Below are positions 51,001 to 63,639 of a stretch of DNA of 64,000 bases, piece after piece; position 1 is the first letter of the stretch, and every line of letters starts with the position of its first letter. The position numbers were made by a program, and so were the translations under genes. Under the pieces are notes generated by a model that ran no database searches, was not told the DNA's origin, and worked only from the letters and a program-made list of their open reading frames with translations. The DNA comes from Nymphaea colorata (lineage: Eukaryota > Streptophyta > Magnoliopsida > Nymphaeales > Nymphaeaceae): the NCBI RefSeq assembly GCF_008831285.2, contig NC_045143.1, forward strand, positions 9,123,503 through 9,187,502. The letters run 5' to 3'.

Positions 51001-52109
51001 CCAACTATCCTAGAACCATCCAAAGAAGTTGATGATTTCATGAGTACAAAATCTGAAATTTGATTAAGAACTTCTCATTTCTATCTAAGAAACAAGCTCT
51101 TTATTGGAATCAATGTCCACAATTTTCAACTATCTAAGTCAACGTAAGGTCTGATTTTTTTTTTAGCTATCTTGAGACAAAAGTGGATGTCATCCACGTC
51201 TCCCATCTATTTCAAAATAAATTTTTTTTTGATTTTGACATCATTTGTGTATTTTTCATCATTTTGATAGTTCTATGTCAAGTCTCAAACTTATGGACTA
51301 CATCTCTAATTCATATGTTTAATCATATAATAAACATATTTAGAGAAAGTTCTACATGTTAATTAAAATCAATCTTTATGTGTAGATCGTATGGTGTGCA
51401 ATTGCAATATGGACCTTAAGAGATTATGAGAGAGTGAAGAATGTATGTTTCATATGAATGAACCTTGAGAGATTATGAGAGAGAGAAGAATGAATATTCC
51501 ATATAGTTTCCCTTCTCATTTCATGCATTCACTTTCACTCAAAATCAATGGCACCACATGCACATTCTCAAGAAGTTAAGTGATTCAAATTTGAGTTGCA
51601 AAAAGTGACCAAGTCATATTGCAACAAAAATTTGTAAACTTCTCTTAACTTCAAAAGAAAACACAAGCAATTCATTCATGATCTCGGCCAAAGTATATTT
51701 GAAAAACAATACGTTTTCTAACAATTTGGAACCTATGTTTCATCAAAAGAATGAATTCTACCTAACCAAATCATACGATTTGGCAAAAGAAGAATTGAAA
51801 AATCAAGTTCCTTTGCTAAGGAATCTTAGCTATTTTTCAAAAGTTGATCATAATTTCAACTCATGAACCATTTATAGTTCACAATAAAGAACTCAATTTC
51901 ACTCTTCAAAATCATCAAGAATTGCGTATTTCAAATCGAATGACACAAAAACAAAGGTTTTTGAGCCAACTTGAAAATCCTCTAATCTTCAAAAGGAGTT
52001 CAAATCACTCATTCGAAATAAATTTTGGTTCTTGAATCCAAAACTTCAATGTATAAGCATATAGGATTTGCCTCAAAAACTCGTATATAATCCAAATGAT
52101 CCTTAGTCT

Positions 52110-52180
52110 TTGGTCTAATTACCCCTGTTAAAGGCGGCAGGAATGGTTGGACCTCGTACCGACGGGCGGATCACTTTTCA
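52110..52180 (-). repeat. Right arm of the inverted repeat (pairs with 48015-48085)
   Basis: Read on the minus strand: cgtcggtacgaggtccaacc, then gccgcctttaacaggggtaa. Its partner lies 4.1 kb to the left. Confidence 0.8.
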
Positions 52181-52271
52181 TTAAAATATTTTTTAAAACC
52201 TCAATTTTAAAAGAATTTTGCTGATTTGCATATGACACCCTTTGAGAAAGGGGTGGGGTGTGAATAGAGGG

Positions 52272-52575
52272 CATAATATAACTATGAAATAAAGGATCAT
52301 CTCATCTTTCCATACTCCCGGTGCACTTGAGCATAGCCTCTTGCCTCTAAGAAGAGATTGAGTGCTATCTCCTTTGGCCATAGGGACATAAAGATGAGAA
52401 GAAAATGAAGAAAAGAAGACAATGCTACATTCAATAAAAGGGAAAACATGATTCAATCATGAAATGAAAGATTATCTCATCTTTTCATGCTCCCGGTACA
52501 CTTGAGCATAGCCTCTTGTCTCTAAAAAGATGTTGAGTGCTATCCTCTTTGGCCATGGGGAGATGAAGAGAGGAA
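52272..52575. repeat. Two diverged direct copies of a roughly 120-bp segment, about 186 bp apart
   Basis: Both copies run from atgaaat.aa through ctcccggt.cacttgagcat, agcctctt, gagtgctatc and tttggccat to gatgaga. They differ at scattered sites. They lie inside the minus-strand LTR-like region. Confidence 0.8.
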
Positions 52576-52891
52576 AATAAAGAAAGAAAGAGATGAGATA
52601 TTGATTACATACCTCTAGTGAGAATAACTTTTGGAAAAATGAACACCCTACATTGAAGATCCCGTTGAGTGAAGCTCCAAGATATGCTTCCAAGAGGGTT
52701 GTGGCTTGCTCCAAGTTGAAGAGGAGTGGAAAGAGGAAGATGGAGAGAGAGAGAACTCAAGAAAAACTCTAAGTCTTCAACTTAGAATACACTAGAAGTT
52801 TCTCCCAAGGACCAATCTTGCCCAAGAGGGGGGAAGTGAGGGGTATTTATAGAGGATTTTGAAACCAAAACCTTAAATTTGAATTTTTTGA

Positions 52892-53455
52892 CCTAAAAAG
52901 ACTAAAATCACCATCTAAAAAGAGCATTTTTGTCAAAAAGAATGACAAATAGGTCATATCCACCCAAAAAGACTAAAATCACCCTCTAAAAGGAGATTTC
53001 TTATCAAAAGAAAGGTCCAATTGGTCTTGTCTACCCAAAAAAACTAAAATCACCCTCTAAAAGGAGACTTTTTGTCAAAAGAAAGGGCAAATTGGTCTTG
53101 TCCACCCAAAAAGACTAAAATCACCCTATAAAAGGAGACTTTTTGTCAAAAGAAAGGGTAAATTGGTCTTATCCACCCAAGAAGACTAAAATCACCCTCT
53201 AAAAGAAGACTTTTTGTCAAAAAGAAGGGCAAATTGATCTTGTCCATCCAAAAAGACTAAAATTGCACTCTAAAAGGAGGTTCTTTGTAAAAAAGAAGGG
53301 GCAAATGAGTCTTGTTTACCAAAAAAATCAAAATTACCCTCTAAAAGGAAGTTGTTTATAAAAAAGGAAGGACAAATGTGTCTTGTTTACCAAAAAGACC
53401 AAAATCACCCTCTAAAAAGAGGTCTTTTTGTTAAAAGGAAGGGTCAATAGGTCTC
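52892..53455. repeat. 71-bp tandem repeat array, about eight units
   Basis: Units start at gactaaaatcaccctctaaa (near 52900, 52971, 53042, 53113 and so on) and contain a ttgtcaaaa word, a gggcaaattggtcttgtcc word and an accaaaaa word. The central units are the most alike and the right-hand units the most diverged. It lies inside the 5.6-kb insertion, between an LTR-like terminus (53570) and a TATA-like box (about 52845) on the minus strand, where an LTR U3 region would be. Confidence 0.85.
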
Positions 53456-53957
53456 AAATGCTTGATTTGGATTTGAACTTGGGTTTTTGGATAAATTTAG
53501 ATCAAAAAATTGGGTTTTGTGTTTTTAATAAAAGAGGGCATTCTTTTTGAAAAAAATTGGGGTGATTACAACTGGGCTCCACCTCGAGAATAGCTCAACG
53601 GAAGCAGCTCGAGCTCAACTTAATAATTATGTGTTGAGCTCGAGCTCGACTCGGTTAAGGCTCGAAAAACACGTTTGAATAGAATTGATATTCATCGTTA
53701 CGTGTTGAGCTCGAGCTCAACTCAATTAAGGCTCGACAAACTCGTAAACTTGTTTGAAATATCAACTTGATTAAGGCTCGAGCTCGACTCGGCAGTTACG
53801 CATTGAGCTCGAACTCAACTTGATTAATTGAACGAGTCGACTCATGAACTTGAGCTCGACTCGTTAAGCAAATGACTCAGTCTGAACTCGTTCACAAGCC
53901 AAGCTTTAACGAGTCGAGCTCAAGTAGCTCGACTCGTTGTTTACCCCTACTGCGAGA

Positions 53958-54094
53958 TGGTTAAATTTAAAAGTAGTTACCAAAAGGATCATAAATTGTT
54001 TCCAAAACTAGTAGTTGCACCATAAACTATATCTAATGAGTTTTTAAGGATATTTTTTATATTTTAGTTATCCAACAACATCCAGCACATGAGA

Positions 54095-54180
<86 letters not shown>

Positions 54181-55178
54181 TTTCCTATATGAGTGATTGG
54201 TAGGTACCAGACCCCTTAAATTCATGTTAAAAGGTGTTTTAAACAAAATATGAACCTTTTATTGAGTTTATAAATACTAATTTAACATAAATCATGCTTT
54301 AGTTCGAGTCATTTTTGTAAAAGATTTAATCTTTATAGTACTGCATTTTTGAATTTATAACTGCAGTTCAATTTTTGACTATTAAAAAACATAATTTAAA
54401 TAAGAAAACAACTAACTTAATATATATTTCTCGTCAAATCACTCTTAAGATCATATCTATAAAGTTACATTTCAAAACAAAAATATTTTAATAATTAATT
54501 TCAATAGGTCTGCTTTTTGTTTATTACAGAAGTGGTTTGGTTTTTATATATATATAGTTGTTAAAACGACTATAAATTATCATTAAAATCGTCACAAATC
54601 ATCGTTGCACCATAAACCATTAATAATGTTAATATAATAATAATTTTTAATGACAAACTTTTAAGTTTTAACCATTTAATAACATTCAACATCTAGCACG
54701 ATTGAATCACTCTCTGTGGCACCGTCTTGGACCGCGTGGCCCCTCTTCCGCTTGAGCAATCGTCGACGATGCCCACGTCCTGTAGTCACCAGTGCTGGCG
54801 TCTATGTTCCACATCTTATGGATATCATAAAGTTAGGCAGATAAAAGAGCTTTATGTTCCACATCTTTTAGATGTCATGAAGTTTGGCAGACGTTGGCAT
54901 GGATGGGGAGGCGATGGCTTCCTGTTTTATTTTTATTTTTATTTTTTTATTGTTATTACATTTTTTAAGTTGAAATTCATGGTCATGGTTAATGACAAAA
55001 ATTAACTCTCGTTCACACAGAAAAAGGACAATTTTTTTTGGTAAAATAAAAATAAAAATTACAAAAAATAAAATGACAACAAAGGACCTGTTTTTTAAAT
55101 TACAAAAACATCTCTTTTCTTTTATTGTGTACGTAAGTGGCGTAAGCAGTGCACACAGCCTTTAGTACCTCGCACCAC
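53958..55178. other. AT-rich tract, no gene supported
   Basis: It contains a long AT microsatellite (54097-54179). The stretch just beyond it resembles the stretch beyond the 47431 microsatellite (shared catgcttta.ttcgag-like words). A segment of about 40 bp is duplicated at 54807-54892 (tatgttccacatctt followed by gat.tcat.aagtt). Confidence 0.5.
54097..54179. repeat. (AT)n microsatellite, about 41 units
   Basis: An uninterrupted AT run of about 83 bp. Self-complementary and prone to cruciforms and to assembly errors in length. Confidence 0.9.
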
Positions 55179-55408
55179 TGAAGAAGATCGCCCCAAAATC
55201 AAGAGGATGAGCTGTTGGACGTTGCAGATTGAGAAATCACAACAAATTAAGAATGATAATCTTGTACGAGCAGAAATCAAGGATATGAACGTTGCTTGTT
55301 CTTATCCAATAGCTCCTATTATACTTTGTAAATGATTAGTAGAAATATACATAATACAACTTGTCATTCTTTGTTCCTTTCGTTGTCTCTCTTCCTCTCA
55401 TTTTATCA
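55179..55408 (+). repeat. 5' LTR of the Copia element, 5'-truncated
   Basis: It runs from tgaagaagatcgcccc to ttttatca and ends one base before the primer-binding site. The corresponding part of the 3' LTR starts at 60724. The preceding bases (tgttgaacg...) of the 3' LTR are absent here. Confidence 0.88.
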
Positions 55409-55420
55409 TGGTATCAGAGC
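55409..55420 (+). other. Primer-binding site (initiator Met tRNA)
   Basis: TGGTATCAGAGC directly follows the LTR. It is complementary to the 3' end of plant initiator Met-tRNA, the standard Copia primer. Confidence 0.93.
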
Positions 55421-56249
55421 CTTGTTGAAGTCGACCAGGGCAAGCATGGGCAGCATCTGCTCGTAGCTGATCTTCCGCAAGTGCAGGATTGTGCAGCAGA
55501 AGCCTTGCTGTCTTTTTTATCCGACTGTTTCCCTATTTGCCACAGAGATTCCGGCGCCCATGTTTCCCTGTTTATCACTACCGGCGTCGGACGCCGTTGG
55601 CTTCCATAGTGCTCAGGGAGCATCCTCCTTTCGTTCTGGTTTCAACGAGCCCAAGCTCAACTAGAACCAACACCTGAGATGATCGGAATCTTCGGATATC
55701 CAGCCGCCTTCCCTGCTGTTTTTCTTCTTCAGCAAAAGAGACAGACCGATCTTTAGAAATCCGGCGTTGTTTCCACCAACCATCTCTCACCGTGAGACTA
55801 AACAGGGACCATCGCCCGGAAGTTGGGCTTCGATCGTCTAGTGCTCGACCTGATCCGACACCGGTGTCGGCCGGAATCTCGTTTTTTTGGTCACCTGGTG
55901 TCACAGTCCCCTGTTTTTAGGCAAGGAACATCGAGCGTTGAAAGCAAAGAACCGCAGGCGACTAGAACCTCAATCCTCCACGAGTTTCATCTCTGGCGGT
56001 CGGTTGGAGCTGAAACTTGAGGCGTTCACTACTCACTGGCGTCGCGTGCTGCTATCCAAATTTCATTCGAATTGGAGCTCCAACTGATTTTTAAATATTA
56101 TGCGAGTTACCTCCTTCCTGAACAGCCCTTGTTGCCTTGTTGCGTCGCCCGAGTCTTGCGACCATTGGTGAAGTGCCTTAGTCTTTTCTTCTAATATCAA
56201 CCTTACGTGGTTGGATTTGCATACTCTGTTCTTGCCAAAGGAAGCCCAT

Positions 56250-59200
56250 CATGGCAGAACTTCATGGAGCGTCAGGAACATCATCAGACTCAATGTCATC
56301 CAATATCAACTGCAAGCAGAGACAATCTTCAATTAGTACTTATTATACTCAGATTAAAGGCCTTTGGATGAGTATGATTCGCTAGTCACTCTCCCCATTT
56401 GTGAGTGTGGAGCTATGAGGAAAGCGAATGATATTCAAGAACATGACAGACTAATTCAGTTCTTAATGGGGCTAAATGAAAGCTATGGAGTCATCCGTAG
56501 CCAGATCTTACTTATGGATCTCGTTCCTACTACATCCAAGGCTTACGCCCTGCTGGTTTAAGAGGAATGCCAACGTGAACTTCATGTCCCCCTTCAATCC
56601 GATAACATTTCTGCAGCTGTTGTAAAGAAACAAAATTATGATAACAACAGGTTTAAGGGCCGAACCAGACCTCAATGCGAGCATTGTGGGTGACTTGGGC
56701 ACATCAAAGCCCGTTGCTACCATCTTCAGGGTTTTCCCAAGAAGAGCATGTCTAGTGGCTAACAACAACAACCTCAAGCAAATTTTCATTCTATCAATGA
56801 TGCATTGCCGATCTTTCCATCTACAAAGCCTCAAGACCAACCAACTTCCTTCTCGCCATATATGTGCCGTCAGTTTATGGAATTTATAAATTTCAAAACA
56901 CCCAAAGTCAACCTCACAGGTATATTAAACTCACCTATTGTTTGTTTGGCCTCTTCTCAAGTATGGATAATTGATACCAGAGCTACACATCACATTACCA
57001 ATTGATTGTCTAACATTGTTTTCCCTTCTTTAGCTCAATCTAGTCTTGTTAAGCTCCCTAATGGTTCAACCACTCTGGTTACTCATGTTGGTCAGTTGCA
57101 TTTAAATTCCTCTATAACGTTACATCATGTTTTATGTGTTCCCACCTTTTCTTTTAACCTTATATCTGTGTCTAAGTTGGTTACTGAAAACAATTGTTAT
57201 GTTATCTTTGATACTCATTATTGTACAATTCAGGACCGACGCTCGATGAAGACGATTGGAAAGGGTAGGATGAAGAATGACTTGTATGTCCTTGATGATG
57301 AAGAATCATGTGCCACCGCAGCCTTGCTGAACCAATCCCATCTATGGCATGTTAGACTCGGTCACCCTTCACTTGCTCGCCTAAAGTCATTATTTAGTTT
57401 TATTGATTCTTCTCACGTTAATGAACATTGCTCTATATGTTATCTTGCCAAGCAAACTCGGCTACCATTCTCTAATAGTTCAATATCTACCACTAGCATA
57501 TTTCAATTGATTCACTGTGATATTTGAGGAGGTTATCAAACACCTTCACTATCTAGTGCTCATTATTTTTTCACTATTGTGGATGATTTTTCACGTTGCA
57601 CATGAGTCTTTTTCATGCGTTACAAATCTGAAGCATTTTTTATATTCAAAAATTCATTCATCTTGTGGAAAATCAATTTCAAACCTTCACTAAAAAAATC
57701 CGTAGTGATAATGGAACTGAATTTTTTTCGGCAAATATGAAAAATCTTTTACACCATAAGGGCATTGAACGTCAACATTCTTGCATCGCTACACCCCAAC
57801 AAAATGGCGTGGTTGAACGTAAACACAAAAAATTTTTAAATATTGTCTGTCCACTTCGTTTTCAAGCATGATTACCTATAAAATTTTAGGGGGAATGTGT
57901 TTTAACAGCCGCCTATTTACTCAACTGTTGGCCCACTCATCCTTTATAAGAAAAAATCCATTATGAGGTTCTTTATGGGCAAACTCCAAAATATGATCAT
58001 ATTTAGGTTTTTGGTTGCTTATGTTATGCTTACAACATTAGCAATGCTCACAAATTTGTCTCGCGCTCACGCAAATGTGTCTTTGTCGGATACCTTTTTG
58101 GTCAAACTGCTTATAAACTTTATGATCTTAACAGTCATGAAATTTTTACTAGTCGAGATGTTAAGTTTATAGAAAACATATTTCATTTTCAAAACCACAA
58201 AGACCAAGATAGTGGGGTTGTTATACCTCTCCCATCTCAAGAATCACTTGAATTTGAATACCACACTCATGCCCCTAGCCCACAACAACCAATCCAACCT
58301 CAATCACCTACACCCTCACCACAACCATCATTACCATCATCGGATCACCACTAACCCACCACCGTTGAAGCTATCACCACCAACCCTGATTCCCATGAAC
58401 CTTCATTATGGCGATTAACTAAACAACGCGTTCCATCTTCACGACGTAAGGATTATCAATGTCACTCCATCACTCCATCATCTGAATCAACATCGGTGTC
58501 TATGCAACCTAACAGAACAAGGTACCCCATGAGTCAATACTTCCATTTCCACAACTTTTCTCCTAAATATCAAGTGTTCTTACATCAATTCTCACTCACC
58601 ATGAGCCATCCACTTTCCAAGAAGCAATGTAACATCAAGAATGGAGAGATGCTAATGGATGCTATAATTTGGGCATTAGAAGCAAACTCCACTTGGGACG
58701 TGGTTTCTCTCCCACCAGGAAAACAGCTTATTGGCTGCCGATAGGTATATAAAATAAAGTATCATGCAGATGGCACAATCGAGCGATACAAGGCTCACCT
58801 CGTTGCTAAGGGTTATACTCAAACAAAAGGCATTGACTAGATAGAGACATTCTCTCCAGTCGCTAAAATTACCACCATTCAGTGTCCCTTATCCATTGCA
58901 GCCATCAAAGGATGGAGCCTTTTTCAAATTGATGTCAACAATGCCTTCCTCCATGGTGATTTACATGAAGAAGTCTATATGATGCTTCCTCCTGGTTTTA
59001 CCTGATAAGGGGAGAATAAGGTGTGTCGGCTAAACAAATCTTTATATGGTTTCAAACAATCATCTTGCAATTGGTTTTTTAAATTGATAGATACCCTTAA
59101 GCAACTTGGCTTCACTCAATCTAAGGCAGACTATTCATTGTTTTCCAATATCAATAAACAGGGCGGCGTTTTCATAATTGTATATGCTGATGATATAATC

Positions 59201-60690
59201 ATCACATGAGACAATCGTGATGCCATCGAGAAACTGAAAGTCATCCTCAATAGTAAATTTTAGTTGAAAGATTTGGGAGAATTGAAATATTTTTTGGGCA
59301 TTGAAGTAGCTCGATCCAAGAAAGGGATATTCTTATGTCAAAAGAAGAACATCATGGACATCTTACATGAAGCCAGATACAGTGATGCCAAACCTAGTGA
59401 AACACTTATGGAACAACATTTAAAATTAGATGATGAAAGAGGGCAATCACTAAAGGATCCCACCTTTTTCAAGAAAATAATTGGTCGTTTAGTTTATCTA
59501 ACCATTACATGACCCGATACTTTGCATAGTGTCCACATGTTGAGTCAATTCATGTCGCAGCCAAGAACAATACATTTAGAGGCAGCCTTCGAATCATTCA
59601 CATAAAGATCATGAATGTTTGAAATCCATATTATGCAAGGAGACATTGCTTTTGCTAATTCTAATGGAAGGGTGATCTCAAATCGGTCTATTTTTGGCGT
59701 CATATACATAGTTAGCACATTCGGCATAGTTAGCAGCTCTGCATCAAGGTCATCATCATCACGATCATCAATATCAATATCGTCACGATCCTCAATATCG
59801 ATATCATCAATAAGATAACCTTTATTGTCATCCAGGAACTTGTTCGGAAATACCGTAATGAAAGGAACATAGGAGTTTCACTCGGTATTTGACAAAATAT
59901 GATAATTCAGTTCCTATAAAACCTATCACTAAAATACCCTTAGAAGGGGGTAGGGCTAAGCAGAGGGAAAAGGGTTTTCCATGAGATGAGAAATGAGAAC
60001 TATTAGCCCCACACGGGGTTTGTGAATAAGTAATTGTCTGATAATGAGCAAGGAATATCCGTCTTTCTGCTAAACATGATCTATTGAACTCATAATTCAT
60101 TAGACACCTTTTTTGAATGTCAACTAAGTATCGTAAGTAAATGAATCCTTCGATACATCAAATCTACAACAAGTTATGAGATTCTATTATCATCCCATAG
60201 TGACATGATAATCAAAGCTTTTTGTAATTCGGATTGGGCATCTTGCCCAATGACAAGGAGATCCACTTCAGGTTTTTGCATTTTTATTGGAGAAAGCCCA
60301 ATATCTTGGAAAGTTAAGAAACAAACAACCATTTTAAGGTCTTCAACAGAAGCCGAATATAGAGCAATGACATTGACTTTTTGTGAGATGACTTGGATAA
60401 GGTACATTCATAATGACTTTGGAATTACTCATCATCAAACAATGGAATTGCATTGTGACAATCAAGCAACAATACACATATCTGCAAATCTGGTGTTTCA
60501 CGAAAGGGTGAAACATATTGAAATTGATTGCCATGTCGTTAGAGAAAATATCCAAAGAAAGAAAATTTGTACTAAACAAATTGACACTGAAAATCAAATT
60601 GCAGACATTTTTACTAAGGCATTGGAAAATGACTCGTTTGTAAAATTCAGATGCAAGTTGGGTCTCATCGATCCTGGAGCACCAACTTGA
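56250..60690 (+). pseudogene. Copia gag-pol, broken
   Basis: Recognisable blocks in order: gag UBN2 part (STYYTQIKGLW, then after a frameshift DEYDSLVTL and LIQFLMGLNESYGVIRSQIL, 56310-56560); CCHC knuckle CEHCG-stop-LGHIKARC (56676-56717); protease WIIDTRATHHIT (about 56962, where the catalytic DTG/DSG is DTR); integrase HHCC (HLWHVRLGHPS ... CSICYLAKQ, 57345-57460) and KIRSDNGTEF (57695); [22 protein letters not shown] (58924), LYGFKQSSCNWFFKL (59042) and YADDIIIT (59186); LGELKYFLGIEVARSK (59275); RNase H SDWASC, SSTEAEYRA, ERVKHIEIDCHVVRE (60225-60550). There are at least a dozen in-frame stops and several shifts. The element cannot encode its own proteins. Confidence 0.92.
59591..60165 (-). 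pseudogene. ycf2: Chloroplast ycf2 fragment inserted in the Copia element
   Basis: On the minus strand the translation gives [51 protein letters not shown] and [11 protein letters not shown]. After a frameshift it continues [26 protein letters not shown] and [20 protein letters not shown]. These are the ATPase-like region of plastid Ycf2 in the right order. The frameshift and some substitutions show it is not functional. The left junction is at about 59590, where Copia RT sequence (HLEAA) stops. Copia RNase H sequence resumes by about 60205. Roughly 25-30 Copia codons expected between these points are absent, so the insertion replaced a short Copia segment. The right junction is uncertain by a few tens of bases. 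Confidence 0.93.
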
Positions 60691-60697
60691 GGGGGAG
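60688..60697 (+). other. Polypurine tract of the Copia element
   Basis: gagggggag immediately precedes the 3' LTR start tgttgaacg. This is the usual plus-strand primer site for Copia reverse transcription. Confidence 0.85.
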
Positions 60698-60954
60698 TGT
60701 TGAACGTTACTATTTGTAACGGTTGAAGAAGATCGCCCCAAAATCAAAAGGATGAGCTGTTGGATGTTGCAGATTGAGAAATCGCAACGAATTAGGAATG
60801 ATAATATTGTACGAGCAGAAATCAAGGATATGAAGGTTGCTTGTTCTTATCCAATAGCTCCTATATATACCTTGTAAATGACTCATAGAAATACACAAAA
60901 TACAACTTGTCATTCTCTGTTCCTTTCGTTGTCTCTCTTCCTCTCATTTTATCA
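60698..60954 (+). repeat. 3' LTR of the Copia element
   Basis: 257 bp from tgttgaacgttac to ttttatca, with TG...CA ends. It contains a tatatacc word near 60850 in the place of a promoter TATA box. Confidence 0.9.
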
Positions 60955-63200
<2,246 letters not shown>

Positions 63201-63545
63201 ATAGAGATTAGAAGATCCGCTATGTTTGGGAGGGGATTGGATACCGATCTGGTTATCCTCAGCAAGCCGTCCTCACCAAGATCATTGGAATCAAAGAGCA
63301 ATCCTAACGGCAGAAGTTGAAGATTCTCATAAATCCCTCCAAAATTTGTTTCCATCTAAATCTGATGATTGTATCTTATATAAAGGGATGTATCCCTGCT
63401 GTAAAACGTGAGTGAAAGAATGAAGAAGAAGAATCCGCCTTTTCTCTCATGGATGTAGGCTACAAGCTGAACGACGTAACCTGCTGTCATCATCTGTTCT
63501 CTTCTCGTGCTCATCCTCTGTTCCTTCATTGTATGCTTTTTAACA

Positions 63546-63557
63546 TGGTATCAGAGC
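63546..63557 (+). other. Primer-binding site of the second Copia element
   Basis: TGGTATCAGAGC directly after aaca, the same tRNA-iMet site as at 55409. Confidence 0.9.
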
Positions 63558-63639
63558 AAGTTTTTTCTCAGCATCTGCAGTTTTGTTTTCCTGATCATCT
63601 GGAGCTTTTTCTGATACAATCTTGCCCGTGCATACCAAC

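Larger units (their letters stand above)
47938..53570. mobile_element. Insertion of 5.6 kb inside the hAT-like element, LTR-type ends, inverted arms
   Basis: The insert begins TGTTTGCATCCC and ends GGGGTGATTACA, giving TG...CA ends. It is flanked by actga (47933-47937) and actgg (53571-53575), a 5-bp duplication with one mismatch, as for LTR retrotransposons. The ends are similar to each other when one is inverted (CCCAA followed by a T run), rather than directly repeated. About 150 bp near the left end (47945-48090) match 52100-52230 in inverted orientation. Another LTR-like start (TGTTAACACCCCAAATTTTT) occurs at about 48425 on the plus strand. On the minus strand CTATAAATACC near 52838-52850 looks like an LTR TATA box. 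No gag or pol frame is recognisable. It is best seen as nested, decayed LTR-derived sequence. Confidence 0.55.
47871..53949 (-). mobile_element. hAT-like element, 6.08 kb, interrupted by a 5.6-kb insertion
   Basis: A perfect 8-bp duplication, ctgcgaga, flanks it at 47863-47870 and 53950-53957. The termini are taagggtgaacacg on the left and, inverted from the right, taggggtaaacaacgagtcg. The outer parts (47871-47937 and 53571-53949) together align, in reverse orientation, with almost the whole 4362-4917 element, including the gagctcgagctcaac words. So this was originally an element of about 450 bp, later split by the sequence at 47938-53570. No transposase is present in either the outer or the inner part. 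Confidence 0.8.
55179..60954 (+). mobile_element. Degraded Ty1/Copia LTR retrotransposon
   Basis: The order 5' LTR (55179-55408), primer-binding site (55409), gag, protease, integrase, reverse transcriptase, RNase H, polypurine tract (about 60688-60697) and 3' LTR (60698-60954) is the Copia arrangement (integrase before RT). The two LTRs are about 93% alike by eye (some 15 differences in 230 bp), so the insertion is not recent. All coding domains carry stops or frameshifts. A plastid ycf2 fragment interrupts the RT/RNase H junction. No target-site duplication could be matched, and the 5' LTR lacks the first 26 or so bases present in the 3' LTR. Confidence 0.93.

Noticed and set aside
52892-53455. 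CRISPR-like array
   Set aside because: The units are whole 71-bp tandem copies without unique spacers, in plant nuclear DNA. It is a minisatellite.
59615-59818. Ser/Ile-rich plus-strand frame (SSISISS repeats)
   Set aside because: It is the antisense of the Asp/Ile-rich DDIDIDD part of the ycf2 fragment.
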